From: a virus
Direction: 5' to 3' (one strand)
Length of the DNA stretch: 39,523 bases
IMG/VR virus record: IMGVR_UViG_3300027791_001659
Span: 1-39,523 of that record
The notes beneath the pieces were generated by a model, which was given only the letters and a program-made list of their open reading frames with translations, was not told the origin of the DNA and did not search any database. A program made the translations under genes and the position numbers. Of the stretch, positions 1 through 7,611 are shown piece after piece. Within the stretch, counting starts at the first letter, position 1; each line of letters starts with the position of its first letter.

Positions 1-592
1 AGTCGCCATCTTGTGTTATTGATAGTATATTATTATCACCAGTAATCGGTGCACCGGTAATCCCTCCAACAGCATTGTTGTCTCCGTCTTGATCTACAAC
101 AAAAGTATTGTCATCACCATTTGCTTCCATACCAGCCGCATTGTAGTTGCCGTCTTGTGTAATTGTACCAGTGTTATCGTAATCACCGCCGTTACCAAAC
201 TCTAAATTTGCTGAGTTGTTGTTACCATTTTGTGTAATGGTTGTCGAACAGTTGTTGCCGTGACAGTCTGACACAGCATAGTTAGTATTACCTGTTTGTG
301 TAATTGTCTGCTGTCCATTGCCAGCACTCATATACACTCCTATATCATTGTTATCGCCTGTTTGTGTAAACGTTGTGCTTGTGTTATTACCGGAGATTGT
401 GGCTTTAGTGGTGTTACCAGTAAGTGAACTAATAACATTATTCTCACCATCTTGAACAATAGTCATGTCAATGTTATTACCAGCCTGGTTGATGTAAATC
501 TCGTTAGCCATACAAGTCTGCGCCGCAAAGTACATTACTAATATTAATATTCCTAAGTGTGTTCCTGTTATTTTATTTTTGAATGATATCAA
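1..592 (-). CDS. Curlin-repeat (CsgA-like) secreted protein, 3' end outside window
   Basis: The frame stays open from the left edge to a TTG start at 592-590. GGGAG lies 8 nt upstream of that TTG, and the start overlaps the 3' end of the FecR gene by 20 nt. The N-terminus is a clear Sec signal peptide (MISFKNKITG then GILILVMYFAA). The mature part opens NEIYINQAGNN and then repeats the curlin pattern Q-x-G-x-x-N: ITQTGNTN, ITQNGNNN, ITQDGNYN, VDQDGDNN, ITQDGD. In CsgA such repeats stack into an amyloid beta-solenoid. One Cys pair sits in SDCHGNNCST. It is the last visible gene of the csgF-csgG-curlin-fecR operon and is the probable substrate of the CsgG pore. The family call is firm; exported fibre or adhesin function is inferred. 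Confidence 0.85.
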   Translation of the reverse strand, partial: MISFKNKITGTHLGILILVMYFAAQTCMANEIYINQAGNNIDMTIVQDGENNVISSLTGNTTKATISGNNTSTTFTQTGDNNDIGVYMSAGNGQQTITQTGNTNYAVSDCHGNNCSTTITQNGNNNSANLEFGNGGDYDNTGTITQDGNYNAAGMEANGDDNTFVVDQDGDNNAVGGITGAPITGDNNILSITQDGD

Positions 593-1685
593 TTTCGTTG
601 CTCCCGTCACCTAGTTGAAATTCTCTAAATTCAAAATCTGATTGTTGTAGATTAATGTTATAACCATTTTGTTGATCTAATAATAGTTCAACTGTCATGC
701 CTGTGCCACTGTCTCTTTTAAATAACCAACTTGGTGTTTGGTTGTAAATTTCAATTCCTGTTACTGGATCTTTTCCGTAAGTAAGTTTTCCAGACTTTTG
801 ATTCAATGCTCCACTTAACACCATTGCTAACATTTCGTTAAGTTGATCAAGTACGTTTGCTAAAAAGTTTTGATCTAAATAGTTCATGTCTAAGCCTGTT
901 TGCCAAATGTCTGTAGTTTGTTCATCTAGATAGTTAATATCCAATCCGTCAAATTCTAAATAATCAAATCCTAAAAAGTCTGCTAAGTCTTTGGCTCTTT
1001 CTATTTCTAGTTCTAGTTTAAGTGCTTTGGGCTTACGTATGATTAACAAGTTATCTATCAATCGTTCATTAATGTCAATAATAATCGGCTTCAAAGGGTT
1101 ACTCTTAGGTGTGTCTACAACAGTTGCTTGGAACGCTTGATTAAGTATTACCGTGCCAATGTCTGATGTTACTTCAATTTCGCCTACCACGCATATACGC
1201 TTTACTCCAATTGCAGAACAACTTGGAAGTAAGACAATAGTTGAAGAACCAGTTTCGTCTACTGTCATAGTAAAGTCTGTTCCACGAACACCAATACTAG
1301 CTGTCGGTGTTGAAATCTTTATGTCTTGCCTGCTGTTTTTAGCAATTTGTCCTGAGGCGTAACGTATAGTTCCGAATGATGCTTTTAATGCTAGTTTACC
1401 TGTTGAAGTAACTGGATCATACACAAACTCATCAATTATTAGTTTACTGTTTTGTGTTACATCAACTCGAGTTTCATCTAGAAACTGAATAGCAGTCTTA
1501 CCTTGGCCTGTCTTGATAGTGTCATAACTTACTACATCACTACCTTTTTGTGCTTTCAGTGATTCGCCAGCCTTTCTCTCAATAATAGTGTTACCAACTT
1601 GTTGAGTTACTGAACCAATACTATCAGCAGCAGCCCTCGCTGGAGAGATCACAATTATACATAAGAAAACCCAACGTAACAACAT
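573..1685 (-). CDS. FecR-domain periplasmic/secreted protein
   Basis: 370 aa. A Sec signal peptide (LLRWVFLCIIVISPARA) is followed by DSIGSVTQQVGN and a FecR domain at about residues 50-150: KAQKGSDVVSYDTIKTG, TAIQFLDETRVDV, TPTASIGVRGTDF. The C-terminal half is unassigned and holds two similar segments (LDINYLDEQ and LDMNYLDQN). The ATG overlaps the stop of the upstream curlin gene as TAATG, so translation is probably coupled. FecR domains occur both in anti-sigma sensors and in secreted surface proteins. There is no transmembrane segment beyond the signal peptide and no sigma factor nearby, so a surface or periplasmic partner of the curlin proteins is more likely than FecR-type signalling. 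Confidence 0.8.
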   Translation of the reverse strand: MLLRWVFLCIIVISPARAAADSIGSVTQQVGNTIIERKAGESLKAQKGSDVVSYDTIKTGQGKTAIQFLDETRVDVTQNSKLIIDEFVYDPVTSTGKLALKASFGTIRYASGQIAKNSRQDIKISTPTASIGVRGTDFTMTVDETGSSTIVLLPSCSAIGVKRICVVGEIEVTSDIGTVILNQAFQATVVDTPKSNPLKPIIIDINERLIDNLLIIRKPKALKLELEIERAKDLADFLGFDYLEFDGLDINYLDEQTTDIWQTGLDMNYLDQNFLANVLDQLNEMLAMVLSGALNQKSGKLTYGKDPVTGIEIYNQTPSWLFKRDSGTGMTVELLLDQQNGYNINLQQSDFEFREFQLGDGSNEIDIIQK

Positions 1686-2455
1686 TAGTCAGTCTGCGTA
1701 ATGTCTATAGTTGCATCGTTGCCAACAGTCGTTAAACTAATAGTTTTATCTTCAACCCCTGTTTGCGTAATGTTTACTATACTACCACCACCCTTCTGAT
1801 TAAAAAGTAAACTATGTCCGTTAATATCACCAGCTCCTGACTGTGTAACGTTTACAGTATTAGCAACTCCACTTTCTACTGAGGATGCAGTGTTTGTAGT
1901 ACCACCTATTCCTACTCCAGTAAGTGCAGTTGAACCATCGTTGCTTAAATCGTAATCCATGTCGCCATTTGCAGCTTCAAGGATAAAGATAAAAGTATCT
2001 TGGTTACTTGCGTTCGCAATATCAATAGTACCTACATAGTTAGCAGCATCGTTATTATCACCAATGGTTGCTGTTAGGTCAACTGAACTACCAGTTACAT
2101 CAATACTTAAACTTACAGTTTCACAGTTGGTTCCACCAGTGCTATCACAGTCCAAATCAACTGTGTTGCTGTTACCAACTAGATTAATGTTACCCGTATA
2201 TGTATTACCATTGATCTGAGTTTTGATTATATTAGTATCTCCTTGTTGTACCACGGAGAAGGTCATGTTGTTTCCTGCAAGGATCACTCCTTGTGTAGTT
2301 GTACCAAGTATGTTATTAGTACCATCTTGTGTTACGTCTAGATCTAGATCGTTACCTGACTGTTGAATGTATATGTCATTCGCGAACACCGGCAGAGTTC
2401 CTAATCCAAAACCAAACATTAAAAGACTACTTGCTAGTAGGGTCTTTATTTTCAT
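1685..2455 (-). CDS. Curlin-repeat (CsgA-like) secreted protein
   Basis: 256 aa from the ATG at 2455. That start has AAGGGAG 5 nt upstream and opens MKIKTLLASSLLMFGFGLG, a signal peptide ending ...PVFA; the in-frame ATG 18 nt earlier has no comparable SD. The mature protein starts NDIYIQQSGNDLDLDVTQDG, nearly the same opening as the neighbouring curlin gene. It carries Gln/Asn/Gly repeats such as VTQDGTNN, VVQQGDTN, VTQSGAGD, ITQTGVED, ITQTD. A Cys pair occurs in DCDSTGGTNCET. The start lies inside the end of csgG, indicating coupled translation. Probable amyloid-type subunit or nucleator exported through CsgG; which of the two curlin genes is major or nucleating cannot be told. Confidence 0.85.
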   Translation of the reverse strand: MKIKTLLASSLLMFGFGLGTLPVFANDIYIQQSGNDLDLDVTQDGTNNILGTTTQGVILAGNNMTFSVVQQGDTNIIKTQINGNTYTGNINLVGNSNTVDLDCDSTGGTNCETVSLSIDVTGSSVDLTATIGDNNDAANYVGTIDIANASNQDTFIFILEAANGDMDYDLSNDGSTALTGVGIGGTTNTASSVESGVANTVNVTQSGAGDINGHSLLFNQKGGGSIVNITQTGVEDKTISLTTVGNDATIDITQTD

Positions 2456-3455
2456 TTTCGCTCCCTTGTCCAATCATAGTGGACAATTGTTTAATTTTCG
2501 GGTCATCATGCCAACACATGTCATCTTTATTACAATAGTAATCTGTTACGCCTGGAAATGCTAGTTTAAATTCCGGTTCTGGTAATTTAATTATTGCATC
2601 ACTGCGTTGATCTACTGTAGGTTTTGATGTCGGTATTGTCATCTCTACTTCTACGTTCTCTTTCACGAAGTCCCAAAGTTTTTGTTTTCTTCCTTTGTTA
2701 ATCAATTCGACTATTGCAGCTTCTATCGCTGTTCTAACTGCATAATTAGTCGGTTCATTTACTGCTGCGCCTATTTCTACTTCTAGTGCCTTTGTGCCCA
2801 TATCTAAGAAACGAAATACATCGCCTCCACTACTATAACTTGCGATCTTTTTCTCAGTTGCAACAGTTAAAAGTATCTCTCCTGTTTGCGTACTAATGAT
2901 TCGCATTGCTACAGTGACTTGGTCCGTTCTATAACTAGTTTGCCCGCCAATGCCAAAGTATCTAGCACCTGCTCCTCCGCTTTCAATATTAGAATCATAC
3001 CCAACTACTGCACCTTCTAATAACAAACCTGCAAACGTCATTGGCTTAAGATCTGTAGGATTTGTTTCATAAACTTCTCTAGTACTTCTTATCAACTGTC
3101 TTTCTTTTACTAGATTATCTAAACCTACACGCTCTACTACTGTAAACCAAGTTCCTCCACCTACTTCTTTCAAAGCATTAATAACCCAAACTTCTGATCC
3201 TTGTGTAACCGCACTGCTAAGTTGGCTAAAAGAATCGTTTGGCTTACGTTGCCCTGTTTTATCTATGAAACTATAAACAGCTATAGTGATCTTCGGCCCA
3301 TCAATTGGTGGAACCGTGTCAAGAACACTTTGGTACGGGCTAACTGCTGCAACGGGTGCAGACCAGTCTTGTTTAGTATAGGTTGCAGCACAACCTTGTA
3401 ATGCTATGCCAAACAATAGTACCAATATATTTTTAAACATAACATTCTTGATCAA
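2427..3455 (-). CDS. csgG: CsgG-family curli secretion channel lipoprotein
   Basis: 342 aa. CsgG forms the outer-membrane nonameric pore that exports curli subunits. The N-terminus is a lipoprotein signal with lipobox LQGC (Cys about residue 22). Family blocks follow: ITIAVYSFIDKTGQRK, GSEVWVINAL, WFTVVERVGLDNLVKERQ, AGLLLEGAVVGYDSNIESGG, ARYFGIGG, TGEILLTVATEKKI and VFRFLD. The longer start is a TTG at 3455 that overlaps the csgF stop as TTGA with AAGGA upstream; an ATG at 3440 is the alternative. Compared with E. coli CsgG (277 aa) there is a C-terminal extension of about 50 residues. CsgG homologues are known from other marine T4-like phages, where a role in pore formation or lysis has been proposed. 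Confidence 0.93.
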   Translation of the reverse strand: MIKNVMFKNILVLLFGIALQGCAATYTKQDWSAPVAAVSPYQSVLDTVPPIDGPKITIAVYSFIDKTGQRKPNDSFSQLSSAVTQGSEVWVINALKEVGGGTWFTVVERVGLDNLVKERQLIRSTREVYETNPTDLKPMTFAGLLLEGAVVGYDSNIESGGAGARYFGIGGQTSYRTDQVTVAMRIISTQTGEILLTVATEKKIASYSSGGDVFRFLDMGTKALEVEIGAAVNEPTNYAVRTAIEAAIVELINKGRKQKLWDFVKENVEVEMTIPTSKPTVDQRSDAIIKLPEPEFKLAFPGVTDYYCNKDDMCWHDDPKIKQLSTMIGQGSENENKDPTSK

Positions 3456-3910
3456 AATCCAAATCCTTGTAGTGGTACCGTTATGGTTGTAACACTGCCG
3501 TCTTCTTCAGTAATTGTAATAGAGATAGTATCAGCTGATACATCCTTGAGCCAGTATATAGTGGCCCCTTCTATTTCGGCAGTGCCAGATAATGCACCAT
3601 TGTCAGCGAACATATTATCAACCATCTGCTTGGATAATTGTGCATATATTCTTGACTCAACGTTGTTAAGAAACTTAGCCAAGTTAGTTGACTCTGCTTC
3701 TCTTTTCGCTTTGGCTGCATCGGCGTCCGCTTGTTCCTTAATATCTTGTTTACGTGTGAACTGTAACTGTTCAATACTAAGTACATGGGTTGAATAACCT
3801 AGGCCACTAAAAGAGGGATTTTTAAATGTGAAGACTTCGTCACCGCCATGTGCGGCAGATGCTGTCGCCAACACACCTAAAAGAAATATTTTAAATATAC
3901 CTTGTTTCAT
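3452..3910 (-). CDS. csgF: CsgF-family curli assembly factor
   Basis: 152 aa, first gene of the curli operon. A signal peptide (MKQGIFKIFLLGVLATASAA) is followed by the mature N-terminus GGDEVFTFKNPSFSG. This matches the CsgF segment F-x-F-x-N-P-x-F-x-G that plugs into the CsgG pore and makes a second constriction. The middle is a charged helix (EQADADAAKAKREAE) and the C-terminus is beta-rich. GGAG lies 6 nt before the ATG. A candidate late promoter GATAAATA lies 75 nt upstream. csgF directly precedes csgG with overlapping stop and start. No CsgE gene is visible in the window. Confidence 0.88.
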   Translation of the reverse strand: MKQGIFKIFLLGVLATASAAHGGDEVFTFKNPSFSGLGYSTHVLSIEQLQFTRKQDIKEQADADAAKAKREAESTNLAKFLNNVESRIYAQLSKQMVDNMFADNGALSGTAEIEGATIYWLKDVSADTISITITEEDGSVTTITVPLQGFGF

Positions 3911-3984
3911 AAATCGCTCCTGCAGTTATTAGGAAATACATCAGTATTTAACCGAAGTATTTGATTTCTTTCTAACTACATACA

Positions 3985-3992
3985 TATTTATC
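3985..3992 (-). promoter_or_regulatory. Candidate T4-type late promoter for the curli operon
   Basis: Minus strand reads GATAAATA, matching the NATAAATA late-promoter element, about 75 nt upstream of csgF. No other promoter candidate is obvious before the operon. Confidence 0.5.
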
Positions 3993-3998
3993 TTTTCT

Positions 3999-4018
3999 GG
4001 TGTAAAAATATTTACACC
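3999..4018. promoter_or_regulatory. Palindrome between csgF and the Fis-type regulator
   Basis: Perfect 8+8 inverted repeat GGTGTAAA-AATA-TTTACACC in the divergent intergenic region, between the candidate late promoters of csgF and of the HTH gene. No U-run follows on either strand, so an operator is more likely than a terminator. The dyad symmetry would suit a dimeric regulator such as the adjacent Fis-type protein (inference). Confidence 0.45.
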
Positions 4019-4062
4019 CAGCCCTTATAACTCAACATTTTTTTAAGTTACGTGTCGTAACA

Positions 4063-4070
4063 AATAAATA
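4063..4070 (+). promoter_or_regulatory. Candidate late promoter for the Fis-type HTH gene
   Basis: Plus strand reads AATAAATA (NATAAATA class), 20 nt before the ATG at 4091, with AAAGGA between. Confidence 0.45.
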
Positions 4071-4090
4071 CTAGTAGCAAAGGAATAAAC

Positions 4091-4333
4091 ATGTCTTATC
4101 AGAACGAACAAGACGCCATTTGGAACATGCTAGAAGAGCATTTCCCCGCAGCAAACGACAATGGCGCACCAAGCACACTAACAGCTGAAATGGAATTATT
4201 TGAAACTAGTCGCTTAATACAAGCTCTTGATTACCATGACTGGAATCAATCTAGAGCAGCTAAAGAATTAGGTATCGGTAGAACTAATTTAATTGCTAAA
4301 ATAAAAAAATATAATTTAGTACGTGTATGTTAG
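4091..4333 (+). CDS. Fis-type helix-turn-helix DNA-binding protein
   Basis: 80 aa. The C-terminal half (residues about 38-78) is a Fis/NtrC-type HTH: ETSRLIQALDYHDWNQSRAA, then KELGIGRTNLIAKIKKYNL, with the usual N-x-S-x-A-A-x-x-L-G-I-x-R-x-x-L pattern. The N-terminal 35 residues are acidic and unassigned. AAAGGA precedes the ATG. It is the only plus-strand gene in the left third, divergent from the curli operon and with its stop directly adjacent to that of the convergent gene at 4334. Likely a small phage transcription regulator; control of the curli operon is inferred from position. Confidence 0.75.
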   Translation: MSYQNEQDAIWNMLEEHFPAANDNGAPSTLTAEMELFETSRLIQALDYHDWNQSRAAKELGIGRTNLIAKIKKYNLVRVC

Positions 4334-5428
4334 CTATTCTTGAGGACGGCTTGTAGTCTCAATATGTGTTTGAGGATAAATGTTCCTATACTCGCCACTA
4401 ATTGGATACGCTGTACTTGAGTGCAATCTTAGCCCGCCTTTATTAAGCGAAGCATTATCAGTAAAGAAGATTAATGTATAAGGATTTTTCGTTAAATCAA
4501 TCATTAAGATACCTACATCTTCTACTTTAACATTAATATAATTTTCTAAGTTTGCTACAGCATAACGCTGTTTTGCTTGACCGGTATTGCCCATCATAAT
4601 TGCATCAACTATTGGGCCTGCTGCATTTGGTAACGCTGGAAAGATTTCTTTCATTACAGGAGTAAGTAGCTGTTTCATCTTTTGCTTAGACTCTGGTGGT
4701 ATAGCTGAGGCTAATTTAATTAATCCTGCAATACTAATTCCTGTACCTGATTCAACTTTTTGTTCTTTAATTTCAACATCGAATGTTTTCTTAAAAAAGT
4801 TTGCAGCTGGAACATAGTTTGATGTAGGTTTAACTTGTTGATCATGGAAACGTCCTGCTCCACCTTCTCTAGTTTTTACTTCAACACTGCCAACGCCTTC
4901 AATATTTAAATCACCTTTGCCTGCTTTGCCAATCTTCTTACTAAACACTGAAAGTAGGAACTCACCTTTACCTTGCCCTAAGAACGAGATCTGAGCAAGA
5001 TCGTCTGTCATTTCTTTAATAGCAGGGTTAGCGTTATATCCAACAATAATATCTTCAACAGTGTGGGCGCCTGGTGTTACAAGTTTTTTAACATCAACTA
5101 ACTGATCATTCTTCCAAGCAGTTAACATTGCTTGTTTATCTTTAGGATCAGCTTCTAAACTCATAAAGTATTTTGCTAAGAGCTTTTGTGCTTTGTTTAC
5201 TTCAGCATCAGCAATTGTTGCCAGCGACTGTTTAACCATTTCTACACGACTACCAGCACCAATGCTTTGCAGCAGTTCTTCAATTTCTTGTAAGACTTTT
5301 TGTGTTTGTGGATCAGTAGGAAGTTCTTTAATCTTACTTGCCAAGCTGGATTTAAGATTTTCAAGATCTGGACTATCTCGCAGATCTTCGCTATCAGTAA
5401 CTTCAATTAAAAATTCAAATGCTCTCAT
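4334..5428 (-). CDS. Candidate internal head protein with PD-(D/E)XK-like motif
   Basis: 364 aa from ATG 5428; the longer frame has an unrelated N-terminus lying inside the bilin reductase gene. The start MRAFEFLIEVTDSED resembles other N-termini in this window (MRAFEITTEA, MRIFEFEGTD) and the T4 capsid-targeting sequence type (MKTYQEFIAEA). Residues about 170-215 contain GKGEFLLSVFSKK, KGDLNIEGVGSVEVKTREGG and GRFHDQQ; the spacing D-x(8)-E-V-K fits a PD-(D/E)XK nuclease core. An N-terminal coiled coil is likely (residues 20-60). I cannot assign a family with confidence. It may be a nuclease-like protein packaged in the head. Confidence 0.6.
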   Translation of the reverse strand: MRAFEFLIEVTDSEDLRDSPDLENLKSSLASKIKELPTDPQTQKVLQEIEELLQSIGAGSRVEMVKQSLATIADAEVNKAQKLLAKYFMSLEADPKDKQAMLTAWKNDQLVDVKKLVTPGAHTVEDIIVGYNANPAIKEMTDDLAQISFLGQGKGEFLLSVFSKKIGKAGKGDLNIEGVGSVEVKTREGGAGRFHDQQVKPTSNYVPAANFFKKTFDVEIKEQKVESGTGISIAGLIKLASAIPPESKQKMKQLLTPVMKEIFPALPNAAGPIVDAIMMGNTGQAKQRYAVANLENYINVKVEDVGILMIDLTKNPYTLIFFTDNASLNKGGLRLHSSTAYPISGEYRNIYPQTHIETTSRPQE

Positions 5429-5436
5429 ACTATTAT

Positions 5437-6132
5437 TTATCCTAGTTTTGGAAATAACATATCTGTGCAAAACTTGTCTACATCAGCTTCGTTAAGACCT
5501 AGGCTTTTCATAGTACGTGGTGTGTGGGGATTTTGTTGCTGGTTGTGACAATAATAGTTTTGGCATCCTGCTGTAATGGCTGGATCTGCATAGCCTGTAA
5601 ACTCTTTAATTTCAGAAAAATATGCACGTAGGTTATCTAATGCTAGATCAACAATTGCAGTTGCTTCTTCTTCACTAGCAACGTTACCAGCAGCGATCAT
5701 ACTGTCAGTAAAAATATTTGTAGCCCATTCAGGCAATGCACGTTTTTTGCTAGGAATAAATTCTGCTACTGCTTCTTTGTAGCCTTCTATCATAGGATGG
5801 TCTTCACCGCCACTACTAGCACTAAAGTCATGGAATGCACCAGTCATCTTACGCTTACCTGAAATAACATCAAAGCCGTATATAGGACCGTCATTAGTTA
5901 GTACAGGAAACACACATACATGCATCATCCACAAGCCTTTAGACTCACGAGCATCTACTACATCAATATGCGCTCTACGCACATGATCGTTTTTCCAAAC
6001 TCTGTTAACCCAAGTGTCGTTGTTAAAGTGTGCTAATCCTGGCTCGTCAAACTCTACAGCGTTCTCATTAAATATATTAATAATTTCATTCTTACAATCG
6101 ATTAAACGATCCCAAATTACACTTTCACTCAC
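5437..6132 (-). CDS. Ferredoxin-dependent bilin reductase (PcyA/PcyX/PebS family)
   Basis: 231 aa. FDBRs reduce biliverdin IXalpha to phycobilins with electrons from ferredoxin. Family blocks: HIDVVDARESKGLWMMHVCV, FPVLTNDGPIYGFDVISGKR, MTGAFHDFS, and the C-terminal QNYYCHNQQQNPHTPRTMKS followed by ADVDKF and LF. His71 and Asp88 are 17 residues apart, exactly as PcyA His88 and Asp105. Cyanophage PebS lacks that His, so this is closer to PcyA/PcyX; PcyX from uncultured oceanic phages makes phycoerythrobilin from biliverdin. The GTG start overlaps the heme oxygenase stop in GTGAGTGA, so the two enzymes are translationally coupled. The exact product (PEB, PCB or other) cannot be read from the sequence. 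Confidence 0.88.
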   Translation of the reverse strand: MSESVIWDRLIDCKNEIINIFNENAVEFDEPGLAHFNNDTWVNRVWKNDHVRRAHIDVVDARESKGLWMMHVCVFPVLTNDGPIYGFDVISGKRKMTGAFHDFSASSGGEDHPMIEGYKEAVAEFIPSKKRALPEWATNIFTDSMIAAGNVASEEEATAIVDLALDNLRAYFSEIKEFTGYADPAITAGCQNYYCHNQQQNPHTPRTMKSLGLNEADVDKFCTDMLFPKLG

Positions 6133-6670
6133 CCTTTTTATGCTCCATCAATTCTTTGAATAGTTCAGTGGCAAAATCAAAACATACCTTAGCTTCGTCT
6201 GCCATGTTGTCGTTACATTTAGCTCTAATCTTTTCTTTATAATCGTTAATGTCACAATCAAATTTATACATGTTGCCTTCACCTGGTACACGTTTAGCAA
6301 TCATTTGACCGCCACTCAGGTCGCCCATGTGTCTAACATAGATGTGTGCCATAAGTCTATTTGGATCATTCATGATCTCTTTTAGATACATCACATACTT
6401 GTGAGTTGTTTTAAGTGTTGGAGGACGATCTTCGTGTTTCCAAAGCTCTAAGAAGTCTGCCATAATAGCTTTAGACCTTATTAGTTGTGGTACATCGTCA
6501 AACAAACTATGTTGTTGGCCCATAAGTTCTAATAGCTCGTATGCTGGAAATTGATTCCACAAATACAATGCATAAAACTCAGGTTCAATGTTTCCACCGA
6601 ACATAACTTTTACAAATTCTTGTCGTTCAGCGTTAGTGTGATTTTCTTTTGTTAGTTCTTTTAAGCTCAT
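6125..6670 (-). CDS. Heme oxygenase (biliverdin-forming)
   Basis: 181 aa, normal length for a bacterial heme oxygenase. It opens heme with O2 and electrons to biliverdin, CO and Fe2+. Proximal His11 lies in KENHTNAERQEFV. The distal helix has MAHIYVRHMGDLSGGQMI, with the conserved G116-D-x-x-G-G-Q that contacts the heme. GAGGTG lies 4 nt before the ATG. It starts 35 nt after clpS and overlaps the bilin reductase downstream, so its product biliverdin has a dedicated next enzyme. Heme oxygenases paired with bilin reductases are known in cyanophages and in some uncultured marine phages. Confidence 0.95.
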   Translation of the reverse strand: MSLKELTKENHTNAERQEFVKVMFGGNIEPEFYALYLWNQFPAYELLELMGQQHSLFDDVPQLIRSKAIMADFLELWKHEDRPPTLKTTHKYVMYLKEIMNDPNRLMAHIYVRHMGDLSGGQMIAKRVPGEGNMYKFDCDINDYKEKIRAKCNDNMADEAKVCFDFATELFKELMEHKKGE

Positions 6671-6705
6671 TTGGCACCTCAGTATTAATTATAACAGTAG
6701 TTATC

Positions 6706-7011
6706 TTATTGTTCTTCTATAGTAACTCTAAGTGGAGATCCAAATTTTCTAGCAATTTTAGTTGATTGCAATGCTCTTTCTTCTGCAATTTCAAACGGAT
6801 ATGGTCCCATAACAGCAGCACCAAAATTGTGTATTTCTAGTGTTTTCTTTTTTGCTTGTTCTTTTTCCATTTTAAATACACTAAGAAGAATATCAATTAC
6901 TAATTCCATAGGTGTTACATCATCGTTAAGGAATACTACGGTCCACAATCGAGGCATCTCTACATCAATTTCAACTCGTTCATCAATAATTGCGTCTGTC
7001 TTATTACTCAT
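6706..7011 (-). CDS. clpS: ClpS-like adaptor for the Clp protease
   Basis: 101 aa, normal ClpS length. The core reads WTVVFLNDDVTPMELVIDIL, then KMEKEQAKKKTLEIHNFGAA, GPYPFEIAEERAL and PLRVTIEE, which is the ClpS fold with the N-degron pocket residues (N-D-D near the start, M in TPMELV). ClpS brings N-end-rule substrates to ClpAP. GAGGG lies before the ATG. No ClpA/ClpP is in the window, so it would act on the host protease. It sits between Hsp20 and heme oxygenase on the same strand, a small proteostasis group. Confidence 0.93.
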   Translation of the reverse strand: MSNKTDAIIDERVEIDVEMPRLWTVVFLNDDVTPMELVIDILLSVFKMEKEQAKKKTLEIHNFGAAVMGPYPFEIAEERALQSTKIARKFGSPLRVTIEEQ

Positions 7012-7034
7012 TATTTCCCTCTCTTAACACTCTT

Positions 7035-7062
7035 AAAAGCGGGGGAGGTATTTCACTCCCCC
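7035..7062 (-). terminator. Intrinsic terminator after hsp20
   Basis: Minus-strand RNA can form GGGGGAG-UGAAAUAC-CUCCCCC (7 GC-rich pairs) followed by GCUUUU. It lies between hsp20 (ends 7074) and clpS (starts 7011). The U-run is short. Confidence 0.55.
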
Positions 7063-7073
7063 TAGACACGATG

Positions 7074-7526
7074 TTACTTGCCTTCGATAGTAAGACCATC
7101 TTTGATCTTAATTGTTTTAGGTTTTAATGCTTCTGGAACTTCACGCTTTAGGTGTACATTAAGCATACCTAGTTCTAGTGTTGCGCCTTCAACATTAACA
7201 TGGTCAGCAAGTGTAAACTCTCTGCGGAAGTTACGTCCGCCGATACCCTTGTGTAGGTAGTTTACATCTTCGTCTCCTTTCGGAGCAGTTCCTTCAATCT
7301 TTAGTTGATCACCATCTTTAGTAATCTCAAGATTGTCCATACTAAAGCCAGCCACAGCGACTGAGATCATATACTCGTCTTCGTTGACTTGTGCGATGTT
7401 GTATGGAGGGTAACCATTTCCATTTGGACTATTTGCAAAGCCTCTTTCGAGTTCATTGAATAGTCTGTCAAAGCCGATTGTAGCTCTGTGGAATTGTGGT
7501 AGGTCTAGAGTTGTTATTCTTGTCAT
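7074..7526 (-). CDS. Small heat-shock protein, Hsp20/IbpA family
   Basis: 150 aa. Opening GFDRLFNELERGF is typical of IbpA-like proteins. The alpha-crystallin domain runs from about residue 40 (PPYNIAQVNEDEYMISVAVA) through NYLHKGIGGRNFRREFTLAD to NVHLKREVPE, with K-P-K-T-I-K-I after it in place of the usual C-terminal I-x-I region. ATP-independent holdase chaperone. GGAG lies 5 nt before the start. A candidate late promoter (7613-7620) and a terminator flank it, suggesting a single-gene unit. Hsp20 genes are common in marine T4-like phages. Confidence 0.95.
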   Translation of the reverse strand: MTRITTLDLPQFHRATIGFDRLFNELERGFANSPNGNGYPPYNIAQVNEDEYMISVAVAGFSMDNLEITKDGDQLKIEGTAPKGDEDVNYLHKGIGGRNFRREFTLADHVNVEGATLELGMLNVHLKREVPEALKPKTIKIKDGLTIEGK

Positions 7527-7611
7527 AGTTTTCTCCTTTATTAAGCAAGATTAAATTTAGGATCCTTTCGGCATCCCGTTAAATGTACTCCGGTTCGTCC
7601 TTTGTACACAT

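Noticed and set aside
1-3455. CRISPR or tandem DNA repeat in the curlin genes
   Set aside because: The periodicity is of the protein pattern Q-x-G-x-x-N with varying codons, not of the DNA.
5437-5444. GATAAATA directly before the ATG at 5428 as a late promoter
   Set aside because: It overlaps the stop of the bilin reductase and leaves almost no leader; probably chance.
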